This document shows positions 1 to 11,762 of a stretch of 64,000 bases of DNA, piece by piece. Each line of letters opens with the position of its first letter. Position 1 is the first letter of the stretch. The stretch comes from Gigaspora margarita (Eukaryota > Glomeromycota > Glomeromycetes > Diversisporales > Gigasporaceae). The notes under the pieces were generated by a model, which was not told the origin of the DNA, did no database searches, and worked only from the letters and a program-made list of their open reading frames with translations. A program made the translations under genes and the position numbers. The stretch is taken from contig WTPW01001093.1 in assembly GCA_009809945.1 (NCBI GenBank), positions 129,517 to 193,516 on the forward strand, in the 5' to 3' direction.

Positions 1-34
1 GTCTGAAAAGTTTATCTAACATAAGATGTATATG

Positions 35-75
35 AGGTATGTACTGATTAGATCCACATACTTGAGACGCGTCCG
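35..75 (+). promoter_or_regulatory. Orphan copy of the family N upstream element
   Basis: The stretch reads GGTATGTACTGATTAGATCC followed by TGAGACGCGTCCG. The same block lies upstream of the family N genes at 6322-6361, 9989-10020 (shortened), 30514-30556 and 34667-34701. No family N reading frame follows this copy, so it is either a remnant or a part of a larger repeat. Promoter function is inference from its repeated position. Confidence 0.4.
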
Positions 76-2250
76 AACGTAAGTTCTTATTGTAATTTTA
101 TAAATAAAGTACGTAAATATATAGTTTTTTATATTAATAAAATTAGATTACTTTTATATTCAGTTATATATTTTATATTGCTAAATAATATGTAAGTTGA
201 CTCGATGATCATGATTTTAGATATAAAAATTACCAAATTATCGACTGACTCGGGTGATTCGAATAAAGTTCAAAATTTCTAATTAACAAAACAAATAAAA
301 TAACTTCACTTTTTAATCACACAAAAAACGAATAAATTTAATGGGAAACTTAATTTTGATAATTGGATTTTTCATGTGAATTGTATATAAAAATAGAATA
401 TATTGTATATAAACCAGATTTTAAAATTATTAATTACTGAAACGAATCCTCTTAAAAAGGTTTTACGTAATTATTATATCTTTATTATATATAAGTTGAA
501 CTATTATATTTACAAATATATAATTTATATTAAGTTGACTTAACGACTGTTTTTAAAACTGGTTTATAAGTAAAAGTTTTTTATATAACGTTTTATATTA
601 TTGACAAATTCAGCGATGTTAGCAATTTCATGTTATTATTATTGAACTATTACATTTACAAATATATAATTTATATTAATGGAGCTGAACTTGAACGTTA
701 CCAAATTAAAGTATTTTTAATATTATTATATAGCAAATTTATGAACAGTTAGAACCATATGCAGGTCTTTTTTTAAAGCATCACGCAAGATTTTACGCGA
801 TTTAGTAAAAAGCCATGATTGTAATTTTCATTATGCAAAGCCTAACAGAATTTATGCTGACCAACCAATCAGGATGCATCAAAAATATCGATTCACCCTT
901 AACATTAGTTGCCAAATTTATATTGCCCAGCCTAAATTATTCTTAATTTTGCACAAAATTTGTAATATTACTCTGCATTAATCATTTTTATTATTTCAGT
1001 ACCTGCTTCCGACCCAAATTACACGTGACCATGGGTCTGTTGATGCATCGTTAAGATTTTATAATTCATGGTTGTGTACATTCTTAAGGTTTAAAAAAAT
1101 TGAATTTAATAAATACAAGAAATTCATAATGCTCGTTAAAACTCTTCATGAAATCTGATTCTTAAAATAGACTAACTCTAAACATGTTTAATGAATTTAT
1201 TATGATTAGGAGGCTTTGCTAACCTAACACTAAAAATTTTGGAATTATAAAAATCGATGATTCAGAAAAAGCACCAAATAGTTTGTTAAACACTATTTTT
1301 CAATTAAAATTTCATCAATATAATGCCATATCGTCAGAATTTCAGATCGCAATTAAGGTAAAATTTAGTTACCTGTATTAACAGTTAAACAATAAGTATA
1401 GTATGTACCCTTACTTTTTGACCTAAATTCTAGAGAAATTCGTCTTCTTGAACAACAAATACATACAATTGATTGTTATATTTATATTCTAAGAAGTCGA
1501 TTCTATTGCATTTTGTCACAAAGATGCCTCCATTATCGTTATTACATCATGCTAAGACATGTATGCCAAGTCTATTTAAGATTAAGACGCGAAATCTATT
1601 TTAATTTATTATTATATAGATACTATTCAATATGATTTAAAAATTATAAAATCACTTCAATCACATGACATATTGTTTTATATGTTTAGAGAATATGACA
1701 CACTTTGAAAATAAAGGAAAGTCACAGTACAAAAATAGCTGACTTTAAATTTAGAATTTAAATGTATTATTTACACGTGAACTGAAAATTTATCTCAGTT
1801 CTAACTTTTACTAGCTTTAATAAAAGTTTGGCTAAAATTATTCACATGATCAAAATACATGAAATAATTTTCAATCTAATTATTTTCCCTAAAAAGCTAA
1901 AATTAGGGAACAGGATTATAGTCTATACCCCGGTATATTTTAAATATTTTCTTTTTATCTTGCTACAAAATAAGTCTGAGTCATGATTTATAGATACACA
2001 TGATTTGTCAAAATGTTATTTTGATAACTTGAATCTTTCGTTATCATTATTTTCATTGACATTGGATTCTTCAAATGGAGATGAATTAGATTATTCTCAA
2101 GGTAAGAATAACATCTCGTTATAATTATATTTAATATGACACTGTTTTTATATAATAATATATTTTATTTATAAGTTGACGTAACATCTAAGTTTATCTA
2201 TTGATTGAATTCCCTTCTTTGAATTTGTAATTATCTTGACAAAGTAAAAC
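76..2250. other. AT-rich stretch without a recognisable gene
   Basis: No convincing coding exon is visible. A 37-bp direct repeat with one mismatch lies at 496-532 and 642-678. The part around 735-830 (the 'tttatgaacag' stretch and what follows) resembles sequence near 12716 and 36430, so it is old repeat-derived DNA. Confidence 0.5.
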
Positions 2251-2252
2251 TT

Positions 2253-2435
2253 ATGCGACAGTTTCAAAATAGATTATTGAACGCGAGTTATTTATATTTA
2301 AATTATTATATGCAAAATAGGCAATTTTTCACTATTGTTAATTATAAAATTTACGCTCCACAATGGCAGATTCTCGATTTTGATTGGCTAACAACAGAAT
2401 TTTGGCCCGTATTCTATTATTTCAGCCAAAGTTAA
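2253..2435 (+). CDS. Short open frame, doubtful
   Basis: A 60-residue frame rich in Tyr, Phe and Asn that runs to a TAA. It resembles no family I know. A possible exon with a gtaaga donor lies just upstream near 2100, so it could be a later exon, but composition alone could also produce it. Confidence 0.15.
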   Translation: MRQFQNRLLNASYLYLNYYMQNRQFFTIVNYKIYAPQWQILDFDWLTTEFWPVFYYFSQS

Positions 2436-2791
2436 CTTTACTAATTAAAAAACACTATTGATTATGCTATGTATCTGAGAATTTATTTTTAACTGCTATA
2501 CTGAACTTTAGATAGAAATAAAAGCATCAGCAGATGCCATATCGATATGAATAATTTGTGTATAATTTTTCTGTTCTATTTTACCGTTTGAAGTTGATTC
2601 TTTGGTTAGCATCACTTTCCAGGCTCTCGGAAAGGGTAAAATAAAATGAACATATGAAACAACGTATAAAAATTCTCTAAGGTGGGCAAAAGCCATTATA
2701 AAATAGTATTTTATATACTTTAAGATAATAAATTTTATTAAAAAAAATATATTCATGATAATCAAAAATTTTTTACAAAATACGAAAAAAA

Positions 2792-3073
2792 TTAAAATTC
2801 TTTTTTCTTGATTTCTCTTGTCCAGCTATCATTCCAACGCCTGGGATCACTATAATCATAAGTCTTGGGACATTCTTCTTTGTGATATACAGGATGGTAT
2901 ATTACCGAACAATTAGGATATTTGATCTTTCTTTCCAATTTTTTACTTAGCAGTTTCAGCTTAAACCACTCGCTCTTGTTATTATTTATAGAAAAATAAT
3001 AATTTTTGTCTACTGAATTACACTTATTTGTAACTTCATCCCATGGGAAAGGGAGATTTGTCAGTTTGGGACC
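2792..3073 (-). CDS. 3'-terminal exon of an unknown gene
   Basis: The minus strand is open for about 90 codons, from a plausible acceptor (gaatag) near 3073 to a TAA at 2792-2794. It has no Met near its start, so it must be the last exon of a spliced gene. The predicted peptide is hydrophilic and mixed in composition, unlike random AT-rich frames: it contains FPWDEV, a Cys/His-containing stretch (YPNCSVIYHPVYHKEECP), and a basic end (RRWNDSWTREIKKKEF). The spaced Cys and His residues could bind metal, but the spacing fits no known family I can name. Upstream exons would lie beyond 3073; I could not identify them. Confidence 0.4.
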   Translation of the reverse strand, partial: GPKLTNLPFPWDEVTNKCNSVDKNYYFSINNNKSEWFKLKLLSKKLERKIKYPNCSVIYHPVYHKEECPKTYDYSDPRRWNDSWTREIKKKEF

Positions 3074-3992
3074 CTATTCGCCTATAGTAAATACTTATCA
3101 TTATTATTGGTAATATCTTATAAATACGAAATAACTTGAATGTACTTACTAGACATTATTAAAAAATATAATTTTAGTAATTTGATAATAGTACAATGTG
3201 CTTCGTTTTTTTGACTTTAAAAGTTTTACAATATAACAAAAACACAAATAAAATTTAAGCATTTTAAATTAGTTCAAATAATATACAATCTTGCTTCTAC
3301 ACGTGATATTGAATATAAACTAAAAAAATTTTCATCATGTGCATTATATAAAACAATGTAGAAAAATCTATTCAAAAGAATGCTTTTACCAAATGTATAA
3401 TCACTAGTAATTATATATATTTATATACCATTATTGAGAATAATTTTTATAAGTATACAGATGTAAAAACAATATATTTATTTATTCAATAATAAAATAA
3501 ACTAGTAAGCCTATTATAAATAATGAAAAAAGATCTATCTTGGTAAATATAGTATACATATTTTATGAAGCAAAAGATATAATATATTACAATTTATTTA
3601 TTATAAAACAATGTACGTATCTGTATAAATAATTTTAAAGTAAATATATTTTTTAGCTGACATTAATCATACCGGTTTATCTTATTACCACATTGGATAT
3701 AAGTTATATAACTTATCGATATATAATAAACGTAATTTGTCAAATGAATTTATACATTACAATTTATTCATAATGAAAATCTAATACTATTGCAAAAACT
3801 AAATTAAAATTAAACTAGCTTTTTTTATTAGTAACATATTAAATAAGTAACAATTGATATACGTGTAAAAAAAAGAAATTATTACATCGATATCACGCGT
3901 AAAACTTTTTAAATAAAAGTAAAAAAGACTTTAGAAGTAATATTGAAAAGATCAAATGTGGAATTTTCTTGAAAATTAAACATCTGCAAAAA
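3074..3992. other. AT-rich spacer, nothing recognised
   Basis: No open frame of note, no inverted repeat and no tandem array were seen. It presumably contains the former promoter of the F-box/LRR gene that follows. Confidence 0.4.
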
Positions 3993-5261
3993 ATGGCTTC
4001 TTTATTACCGAATGAAGTCCTCTGTGAAATATTTGAAGTTTTAAAGAATAATTACAAAAACTTATTTTCATACCTTTTTGTCAACCGTGAATAGTGCAAA
4101 ATTATTGTACCAATATTATGGAGAGAACCTTATTTTAAAGAAGAAAGAGTCATTGAATTGTGTCTTTTTGAACTAAATGCTGAAGAATGAGCTCAGTTAA
4201 TCCAGTTTAAAATTGACATTTCGGTGTCTCTATTTAACTATACAAGTTATATTATGTCCATCGATAGTCAGAGTTTGATCAGAGGAGTATTAGATTTTTT
4301 TAACGAATATGAAGAAAGTATCCTGCAATAGCTGCTTCTTTGATTTTATTGTTTATATAAAAAAGTAAGAATCTTAACACTTTAAGACTTTCAAATAATA
4401 ATCTTGGTTCTTTTGGAGAAAAAGAAATAGCAAAGGCCCTTTTCGAAAATGAGAACAATTTAATTAATTTGCATCTTTCAAATAATCAGCTTGGCGCTGA
4501 TATAGAAAAAGCGTTAGCAAACTTTCTTTGCAAAAACAAAATGTTAAATACTTTAGGTCTTTACCTTAACCAACTTGGGTCTGAGGGTGGAGAAGCAATA
4601 GCTAATGTACTCCACAAAAACAATAGTTTAACAGAATTAGAACTTTCGCATAATAACCTTGGTTATTTGGGTGGAAATGTGCTAATAAATGCTCTTTGCA
4701 ATAACAAAACATTAACATCAATAGACATTTCAAGTAATAAACTTGGATCAGATATTGGAGAAACGTTAGCAGTTACACTTTGTAAAAATACCTCCTTAAC
4801 TACTTTAAATCTTTCAACAATGATCTTGGCTGTCTTGGAGTGCAACCAATAGCTCATGCTCTTATCAAAAACAACAATTTGATTTCTTTGAATCTTTCAT
4901 TTAATAACATGGGATCTTTGGGTGGGAAAGCACTAGCAAATGCTCTTTACAATAACAATATGTTAGCCACTTTAGATATTTACTTTACAATCTTGGGCTT
5001 GAAGGTGGCAAAGCATTGGCATCTGCTCTTTGCAAAAATAAAGGGTTGAAATCATTAGATCTTTCATATAATAAACTTAAAAATAATGTGGGAAAAGAAT
5101 TAGTAGAAGTATTTCACATGAACACAACTTTATCAACATTGAAATTTAATAGAAATGAATTTAATCCTGAAATAGAAAAACAATTAGAAGAAAATATTAA
5201 AAGTGACAGTTTAGATATAGAGTTTGATTCCGATAATGATAGCATCGTAACTATTTGTTGA
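3993..5261 (+). pseudogene. F-box plus leucine-rich repeat (RNI-like) protein, decayed
   Basis: The ATG at 3993 opens an F-box-like N-terminus (LLPNEVLCEIFEVLKNN, then LFVNR and IIVPILWREP), the wording typical of glomeromycotan F-box proteins that recruit targets to SCF ubiquitin ligases. In-frame stops lie at 4092-4094 (TAG) and 4188-4190 (TGA), both at positions where family members have Trp, and at 4329-4331 (TAG). From 4374 to 5150 follow about ten ribonuclease-inhibitor-type repeats of about 28 residues, each with a LxLSxNxLG core and a GGxALAxAL helix. The repeats change frame near 4820 and near 4985. The end is acidic (SDSLDIEFDSDNDS) with a TGA at about 5259. Homology is clear; the accumulated stops make a full protein unlikely unless the sequence has errors. 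Confidence 0.75.
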
Positions 5262-6320
5262 TTGTAATTTTACAATTTTACAATTTTTCTTTGATTTGTT
5301 GTGTGAGAAAATTTATTTTTTTAATTAGTGAATGAAAATTAAATAATAAATCATATGAGTTTCATTTGGTTCTCTTCGATTAGTTTTATTTTCATTTTAT
5401 TTCATTGAAATAAAATTCCTGTAACTTTCGTCCAAATTTGGTCAGAATGGGTCGGATTGATTAAATATTGCCAAGTAGATTTAAAGTTTGAATTATATCC
5501 AATATACATTTTCTTAAAACCGGTTTATAAATATGTAACATTTAAATTAATTTATATTACTAATATAAAACCAGAATTAAACATAGTTTTTATATTAGCA
5601 GTTAGCGTTAAAAATGGTACTAAATTTGAATGGTCATGCTGTTTCTATTCATGAATTGAACTTTAAATTAAAGTAGTTTTTATATTAGTGTAATACAAAA
5701 ATTTTGATTGAAATTTATCATGCAATAGATAGATATGAGACCGCGTAATCTTTCTATATAAAAAAATTGTGGGTTGGGTCACCCCTATATTCCCACTTGG
5801 CATTTTAACATGATCATAGACTAATATAGTAATTTTACAATTTTATCTAGTCAGTTTTAGGATTTTTTACAATTTTTCTTTGATTATTTATTATATGACA
5901 AAATTTATTTTGTTAGTGAATGAAAATTAAATAATAAATCATTTTCTTTTCGAAATAAAATCACATGACTTTAGTCGCATCGACTAAATTCGTAATGGGT
6001 CAAAGTTCGAAAAGTTTGAATCAGGAAAACTCGTTTGAACATTATTTTCAAACCCGGCCGGTTTATAAAGTTGGAGTAATTTGCAGTTTCTATAATTAAT
6101 CTAATTAGTTTGTATAATAAATTTTTCATTCTTTATAAGTAAAAGGCATATCTTATAAATAATTTTAAGCAAAAAGATACCAGTCTATTGACTGACTAAA
6201 TTTAGTAGTTCATCCACTCTTTCACGCGATTTCTATCAAAAAAGATTGAGTTTATGTTACATGAGAATCAAATAATCAATTCACAAACATGCCTATTAAT
6301 CTAAATACAGAAAAAGTCCA
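5262..6320. repeat. Spacer with an internal direct duplication
   Basis: A block of about 90 bp starting with 'taattttacaatttt' and ending 'gaaaattaaataataaatca' occurs at about 5265-5353 and again at about 5835-5943. The box AACCGGTTTATAA also appears here (5518 and 6057) and recurs elsewhere in the window. No gene is supported. Confidence 0.45.
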
Positions 6321-6321
6321 T

Positions 6322-6361
6322 GGGGTATTTACTGATTAGATTCAGGCTCTGAGATGCGTCT
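6322..6361 (+). promoter_or_regulatory. Family N upstream element
   Basis: GGTATTTACTGATTAGATTC, then CTCTGAGATGCGTC, about 70-105 bases before the ATG at 6428. It is conserved with the copies at 35-75, 30514-30556 and 34667-34701, which supports a shared promoter or 5' leader. Confidence 0.45.
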
Positions 6362-6427
6362 ATTCATTTGATCTATTTAAACAAAGTGAGATCTTGTCAT
6401 CAGTTTTGATCATAAATTTTGAACATA

Positions 6428-8487
6428 ATGAGTCGCAAAATTAGAGCTCACGCGCTAAAAAATATTGATTTAACAGATGAAAATTATGATAAATATTGAC
6501 ATCAACATTTTACAACTTCACCTCTTAGTCCATTAATTAACACAAATGTTAGTTTTTCTAACCAACGAGAAGAAGTTCATGATGAATTAAAAAGAATTAA
6601 AGTTCATGAAAATTATGGTGACAATTTTTTTGTGGCAGCTCGGAGATTTATTAATGGTATAAAATTTAATCCATTGTTTTTTTTTATTTATCAAGCCGAT
6701 TACTAATTACTCATACAAAAACAGCAAGCAGTTCGATATTCTGATCCAAAAGCTCCTCTTTAAATCATTCAAATATCAAAATTGAAGAAGATCAAGATCT
6801 GATCTTACCAGAAGATGCCTTAGCTTCAGTTTCCACAGTTGCTGTAAATTGTCCAGTCCCACTAGAAAACAAAAATTTAGTCATACTGAATGAAGATCGA
6901 AATTTGATGTTATCAGAAGATTTGTTAAATGGTTGTCAAGCATCAACTTCAAATCACGATTTAATTGCAGATTTTTCAGAACAAACAATTACCGAACATT
7001 TGAAGGACCCTTCTGAAAATATACCCACTCAGCTACAACAACAAAATATTAATATCAATATAAATACTGAAGATAATCAGAATTGGAAAAATATACTAAA
7101 AAAAAACTGCTATTTTTTAGCAATAATTGCTGTATTAACTGTATTTAGCATTCTTCTTGTGATGGTAATTAATTAACTTTACTGATTCATACCTTTAAAA
7201 ATTTTTATTAAAAAGTTATTATTTATTATTTTGAATAGAACAAAAATCGAATCTGGCAAAATAAAATTAACATTATTAATAGCAACTGGAAATATGTAAG
7301 TAAATTATATAATAAAATTTGATATTCAATTAAATATTAACAATATTATTATATAGTCATTTGATAAAGTTCATAAAACACTGGCACAAACATTTATTAA
7401 TACTTTTTCTGAACAAGTAAGTACTTTTTATATTTTTAGGAATTTTTAATATTTATTCTAATTAATATATTGTATAGGTTAAAAAATCAAATTTATATCA
7501 AATAACCAAAAAAGCTTATGAAGAGCTCAAGATTGAATATGATGTTATTTTGAAGAATTTTAAAGACCTTGAAATTAACCATAAGAATACCAAACAAGAA
7601 CTTGAAACTGCGATGAAAGAAAATACGAAACTTGACAAAAAATTCTCACTAAAGAAGCAAGAGATCGAAGCAGCCAATAAAGAAAATGCGAACTTGACAA
7701 AAAACTCATACTAAAGGAACAAGAGCTAGAAACTGCCAATAAAGAAAATACTAACCTTGACAAAAAACTTTCAATAAAAGAACAAGAGCTTGAAGTTGCC
7801 AAGAAAGATAATGTGAACCTCGACAAAAAACTTATACTTAAGGAGCAAGAGCTTGAAACCTCCAAAAAAGAAAATCTAAACATTGATAAGAAACTCTCAA
7901 TAACAAAAGAAGAGCTTGAAACCGCCAAGAAAGAAAATGCGAACCTCGACAAAAAACTTACACTTAAGGAGCAAGATCTTGAAACCTCCAAAAAAGAAAA
8001 TCTGAACCTTGGCAAAAAACTCTCAATAACAAAAGAAGTGCTTGAAACTGCCAAGAAAGAAAATGCAAACCTCGACAAAAAACTTACACTTAAGGAGCAA
8101 GATTTTGAAACCTCCAAGAAAGAAAATCTGAACCTTGACAAAAAACTCTCAATAACAAAAGAAGCGCTTGAAGCTGCCAAAAAAGAAAATGCTAACCTTA
8201 ACAAAAAACTCATAGCAAAGGAACAAGATTATGAAGAATCACAAAGAAAAATTAAAGACCTTACCATAAAAATTTTTTCACTCGAAAAAGAAGTTAAAAT
8301 AATAGACAAGCAAAGAGTAAAAGGCAAAGAAAGAAATCAAGTACTTAGGGTATTGAAACAAGCTTATAAAGAACTTAGAGAATCTTGTGCCAAATTAAAA
8401 CAAGAAAAAATCGAAAAAGAGACAATAGAACATCAAGAAATATTAGAAAAGGCAGAAAAATTTTTAAATGATAATAAAGAATGTTAA
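6428..8487 (+). pseudogene. Family N gene, copy A: N-domain, TM segment, long coiled coil
   Basis: Exon 1 (6428-6659) encodes the family N domain (NIDLTDENYDKY ... VHDELKRIKVHENYGDNFFVAARRFING). It is broken by TGA at 6497-6499, where the intact copy at 34771 has Arg (CGA). A second exon (about 6760-7170) is acidic and Ser/Gln-rich and ends in a hydrophobic helix (FLAIIAVLTVFSILLVMVI), a likely single membrane anchor. Later exons (about 7340-7420 and 7478-8487) encode a coiled coil made of about ten 21-residue repeats with a KKENANLDKKL core, alternating so that the higher period is 42 residues (126 bp). One base is missing near 7692, shifting the frame. The tail after 8230 is a less regular coiled coil. 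The fold suggests a membrane-anchored rod; its role is unknown. Confidence 0.6.
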
Positions 8488-8784
8488 TTTTTTATAACAA
8501 TTTGGAGTTGAAACTCGCATTATGGTTTCTTTTTTTTTAATGAATTTGATAAATAATTTTATATATCAGTTCATCTTGAGTTTTAATGCTATAATGAACA
8601 AAAAAAAGAAAAAATGAGATTAATACAACTTATAATTTCTTCAATAATAAATTTCAAACAATAAAATTATGAAACCTTACTAGGTGAAAATTTGGACCTT
8701 ATACAAAACTAAATTGATTAATTTCACTCTTTTACAGTTAATCTTAAATTCTTATCTTGAGAGAAAATTAATTCATGAGGTTAT

Positions 8785-8945
8785 TTGGCCTGCATCAACA
8801 TATAATCTAGCTCGCATTAAATGTGTCATATGTTGATCAGCCAATTAAATCAAGTGAAGACGTGTAAAACTTTTAAATAAAGGCAAACCCGATTTGGAAT
8901 TAAGCTGATAGAAATGAATCTCAATTGGTAAACCAAATCAGTAGT
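8785..8945. repeat. Dispersed repeat, first of three copies
   Basis: The core GGCCTGCATCAACATATAAT plus CTCGCATTAAATGTGTCATA and a downstream 'aataaaggcaaac...gatttggaattaagct' recur near 13015 and 36766. The other two copies sit at matching places in the two large duplicated segments; this one sits just upstream of the left segment. Confidence 0.6.
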
Positions 8946-9155
8946 GTTGTTGCCGTGTCCTCGTAGAATTTGAAAAACTTCTGATATTTTAAATTTGTTT
9001 TATCAATTGTTGAAATTAATTTTTGATAGCTCTATCAGAAATTGAATCTTATCTCAACAACCTTTATTATAAACAATTATATGTTTATACATACTATGGA
9101 TTGGGATGTAGACAAAATAGGAAAAATGCTTTATATAATTTAACCCGTAAAAAAG

Positions 9156-9404
9156 TTAATAAGTAAGTATACAATAAGAGCAATCATAATTATTTGAAAA
9201 ATATATAATGTAAAAAAAAGAAGGACGAATAAAAAAGTATAAAATAATGGCAGTCATAGTTATTTGGAAGTAGAATCTATATTTATATTGATTTTCATTA
9301 TTCAAATGCCGATTTTTACTTTTCAAAGTCTGAGTTTTAATTTCCAAATAATGAATTTCATTTTCCAATTCTTGTAATTTATTCTTGCTATTAGATTGAT
9401 TCAT
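9156..9404 (-). CDS. Small coiled-coil plus membrane protein, left copy
   Basis: An 82-residue frame starting MNQSNSKNKLQELENEI. The first 45 residues form a short coiled coil with repeated Lys/Glu/Asn heptads (LKSKNRHLNNEN). A hydrophobic segment (FQITMTAIILYFFI) follows, then a tail rich in Tyr, Phe and Ile with two Cys. A near-identical frame lies at 33844-34056, where the start has drifted. Conservation of the frame between the copies supports coding, although they are also recent duplicates. Function unknown. Confidence 0.4.
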   Translation of the reverse strand: MNQSNSKNKLQELENEIHYLEIKTQTLKSKNRHLNNENQYKYRFYFQITMTAIILYFFIRPSFFYIIYFSNNYDCSYCILTY

Positions 9405-9988
9405 TGGATTAAGTAAAATCTTATAATAGTAAATCTAATTAAATAAAATATATTAGTAAAAATAACTTTATTTAACAATTATATGAAATTTACTTTATTA
9501 CTCATTTCTTCAAATAATGTATCGACTGGCAACATGTTAATTTTTGCACTTCGCTTTAGAAATTCTTTTGATTTAACGTTAATGACAAATCTCAGATAAT
9601 TAACAAAATCAATAATAAAGAAGTGGTGCCGATAGTATTACGTGAAATTTTATTTCGAAGTAAGTACTAATAGTTTCGCATAGGGAATGAAATAAAAAAA
9701 AGGCTGGTACAGTGAAAATGCCCTGTTTAAATTAATGCCAAATTTGGTTTAAGTGCATGTAGTATTTTTAATTTTTTATACATTCGGTTTTTATTTTTTG
9801 AAATCCAATTTAAAAACCAGTTTATAAATATTATCATATACATAGTTAATATAAAACCGACAAATTTGCGTTGGTATTAAAAAGCTTTATTTTACCTGAA
9901 AAGTTTATTTTACATGAGATTCAGTTATCTTTGAAATAAATAAAGTAGGTTTAGAATTAATACATGTGAAATAGTTGAGATTCACAGT
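9405..9988. other. Spacer inside the duplicated unit
   Basis: Closely matches 34060-34666. It contains an AACCAGTTTATAA/AACCGGTTTATAA box near 9818 and the 5' flank of the next family N gene. No gene of its own is seen. Confidence 0.5.
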
Positions 9989-10020
9989 GGGGTATATACT
10001 GATTAAATCCAGGCTCTGAT
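9989..10020 (+). promoter_or_regulatory. Family N upstream element, shortened
   Basis: GGGGTATATACTGATTAAAT followed by CCAGGCTCTGA. The copy at 34667 continues for about 55 more bases before the gene; here those bases are deleted and the ATG comes only 30 bases later. Confidence 0.4.
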
Positions 10021-10049
10021 ATCAGTTTTGGACATAAATTTTGATCATA

Positions 10050-10690
10050 ATGAGAATTAGAGTCCGCGGTCTAAAAAATATTGTTTTAACGGACGAAAAT
10101 TATGAAAAATATTGACTTCATTTCACAACTACACCTTTTAATTTTTTAATTAAAGAAAATGATAGTTTTTTGAAGCAACCAGAATGTGTTCATGATGTAT
10201 TAAAAAGAATTAAAGATAGAAATAATTATGATGATGATTTTATTTGGCAGCTCGTAAATTTATTAATAAAGATATTTAATCCATTATTTTTTTTATCAAG
10301 CAGTTGATTTTTTTTAATTTATATTCTCATTAATAGAAGTCACAGCAAGCCAAGGAAATATCATAATTAATAATTATGATTCCAATTTTTATGTGGCAGT
10401 TCGGAAATATGGTATTTAATCCGTTATTGTTTTTATCAAGCAGTTGATTTTTTTTAATGTATATTCTCGTTAATAGAAGGAATAGCAAGCCAAGAAAATA
10501 CTATAATTAATAATTATAATATTAAGATTGCAATCAGTAATGTAATATTGTTGATATTGCTTACAGTTAACATCATTGTGTTATTTTTTTGATTTATATT
10601 AGTCTTTTTGAAGCTAAAATATTACTCATATCATTTACATTTAACATCCTAGTATTATCCATTTCTATCTATATTTGTATTTGATTACAA
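10050..10690 (+). pseudogene. Family N gene, copy B: N-domain plus two TM segments, broken
   Basis: Orthologous to the intact copy at 34771-35408. Exon 1 starts at 10050 and has TGA at 10113-10115, exactly where copy A also has TGA and the intact copy has Arg. A base is lost near 10235 (in the DDDFYVAAR motif), shifting the frame. The duplicated mini-exon (about 10336-10410) and the membrane exon from about 10480 (ISNVILLILLTVNIIVLFF) are present, but TGA interrupts after the first membrane segment. So this copy cannot make the full protein. Confidence 0.65.
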
Positions 10691-10779
10691 CATGTACTTC
10701 TGGTTGATTTAGTTTAATTTGGTTTTCTTGTTTCTATGTCATTTGCAAAAAAATTAATAAAATTGGAAGTACTGTATAA

Positions 10780-11000
10780 GTTGTTGCCGTGTTCTCGTAG
10801 AATTAAAAACTTCTGATATTTTAAATTTGTTTTATCAATTGTTGAGATTAATTTTTGATAGCTCTATCAGAAATTGAATATTATCTCGACAACCTTTATT
10901 ATAAACAATTATATGTTTATACATACTATAGATTGGGATGTAGACAAAATAGAAAGGATGCTTTATATCATTTAACCCATAAAAAAGATAATAAGTAATT
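10780..11000. repeat. Second tandem copy of the 8940-9170 block
   Basis: The stretch from GTTGCCGTGTTCTCGTAGAA to the end of 'gactttatatcatttaaccc' repeats 8940-9150 after about 1.85 kb. The same pair exists at about 33636-33845 and 35500-35675, so the tandem arrangement predates the large duplication. Confidence 0.6.
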
Positions 11001-11586
11001 AAATAAAATATATTAGTAAAATACCTTTTTCAACAATTATACGAAATTTACCTTTTCTCCTAATAATGTATCGAATGGTGATTTGTTTATTTTTGCACTT
11101 TGCTTAGGATTTCTTTTTGACAAATAAATGATCGAGTATTAAGACTGCTTCTATTTTAAAGAACGAATATAAATAACTGAATAACAGATCATCCAATCAT
11201 CCATCTATATAAAGTAATTTTTCATGCTTCAGAATCGCGTATTTTATCATAAAAATTATTTGAATATGCTGATCCAATCAAATATTTGATTTCAGAAACC
11301 ACGCAATTTGATTGGATCCGCACATTCAAATTTTCAAATACTATGTAAGTTACAATTAAATAGCATTAATGCTGGCCAAAATTACAATAAAGCCGACCAA
11401 CATTAAGCAGAAAAATTTTAATCAAGCACCACCGGTATCAGTAATCATACTAGTATCAGATATGTTAATACCTAAATTAACTATATATTACAATTAACAT
11501 TTATCGAAGAAGTAAAGAGGAACAATGTATATAAATACTTTATTTTTAACAAAAAAAAAAAGTATCTTATAAAAAGTAATAGAACT

Positions 11587-11762
11587 AACAAACACCCAAT
11601 TAATTAAAAAACCATTAACTTCTCAAGAGTATGCGTACTTTTAGAATCAACTATATATTACAATTAGCATTTACCAAAGAAGTAAAGAGGAACAATGTAT
11701 AACAAACACCCAATTAATTAAAAAACCATTAACTTCTCAAGAGTATGCGTACTTTTAGAATC
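11587..11762. repeat. 114-bp tandem duplication at the 3' end of the next gene
   Basis: The stretch beginning AACAAACACCCAATTAATTA at 11587 begins again at 11701. It carries the last coding bases of the minus-strand gene, so about 20 codons of its C-terminus exist twice. A related 'aactatatattacaatta' block precedes it at 11479. Confidence 0.65.

Noticed and set aside
7575-8213. 212-codon open frame on the minus strand, Ser/Phe-rich repeats
   Set aside because: It is the antisense of the coiled-coil repeat array, where the sense strand has clear heptads.
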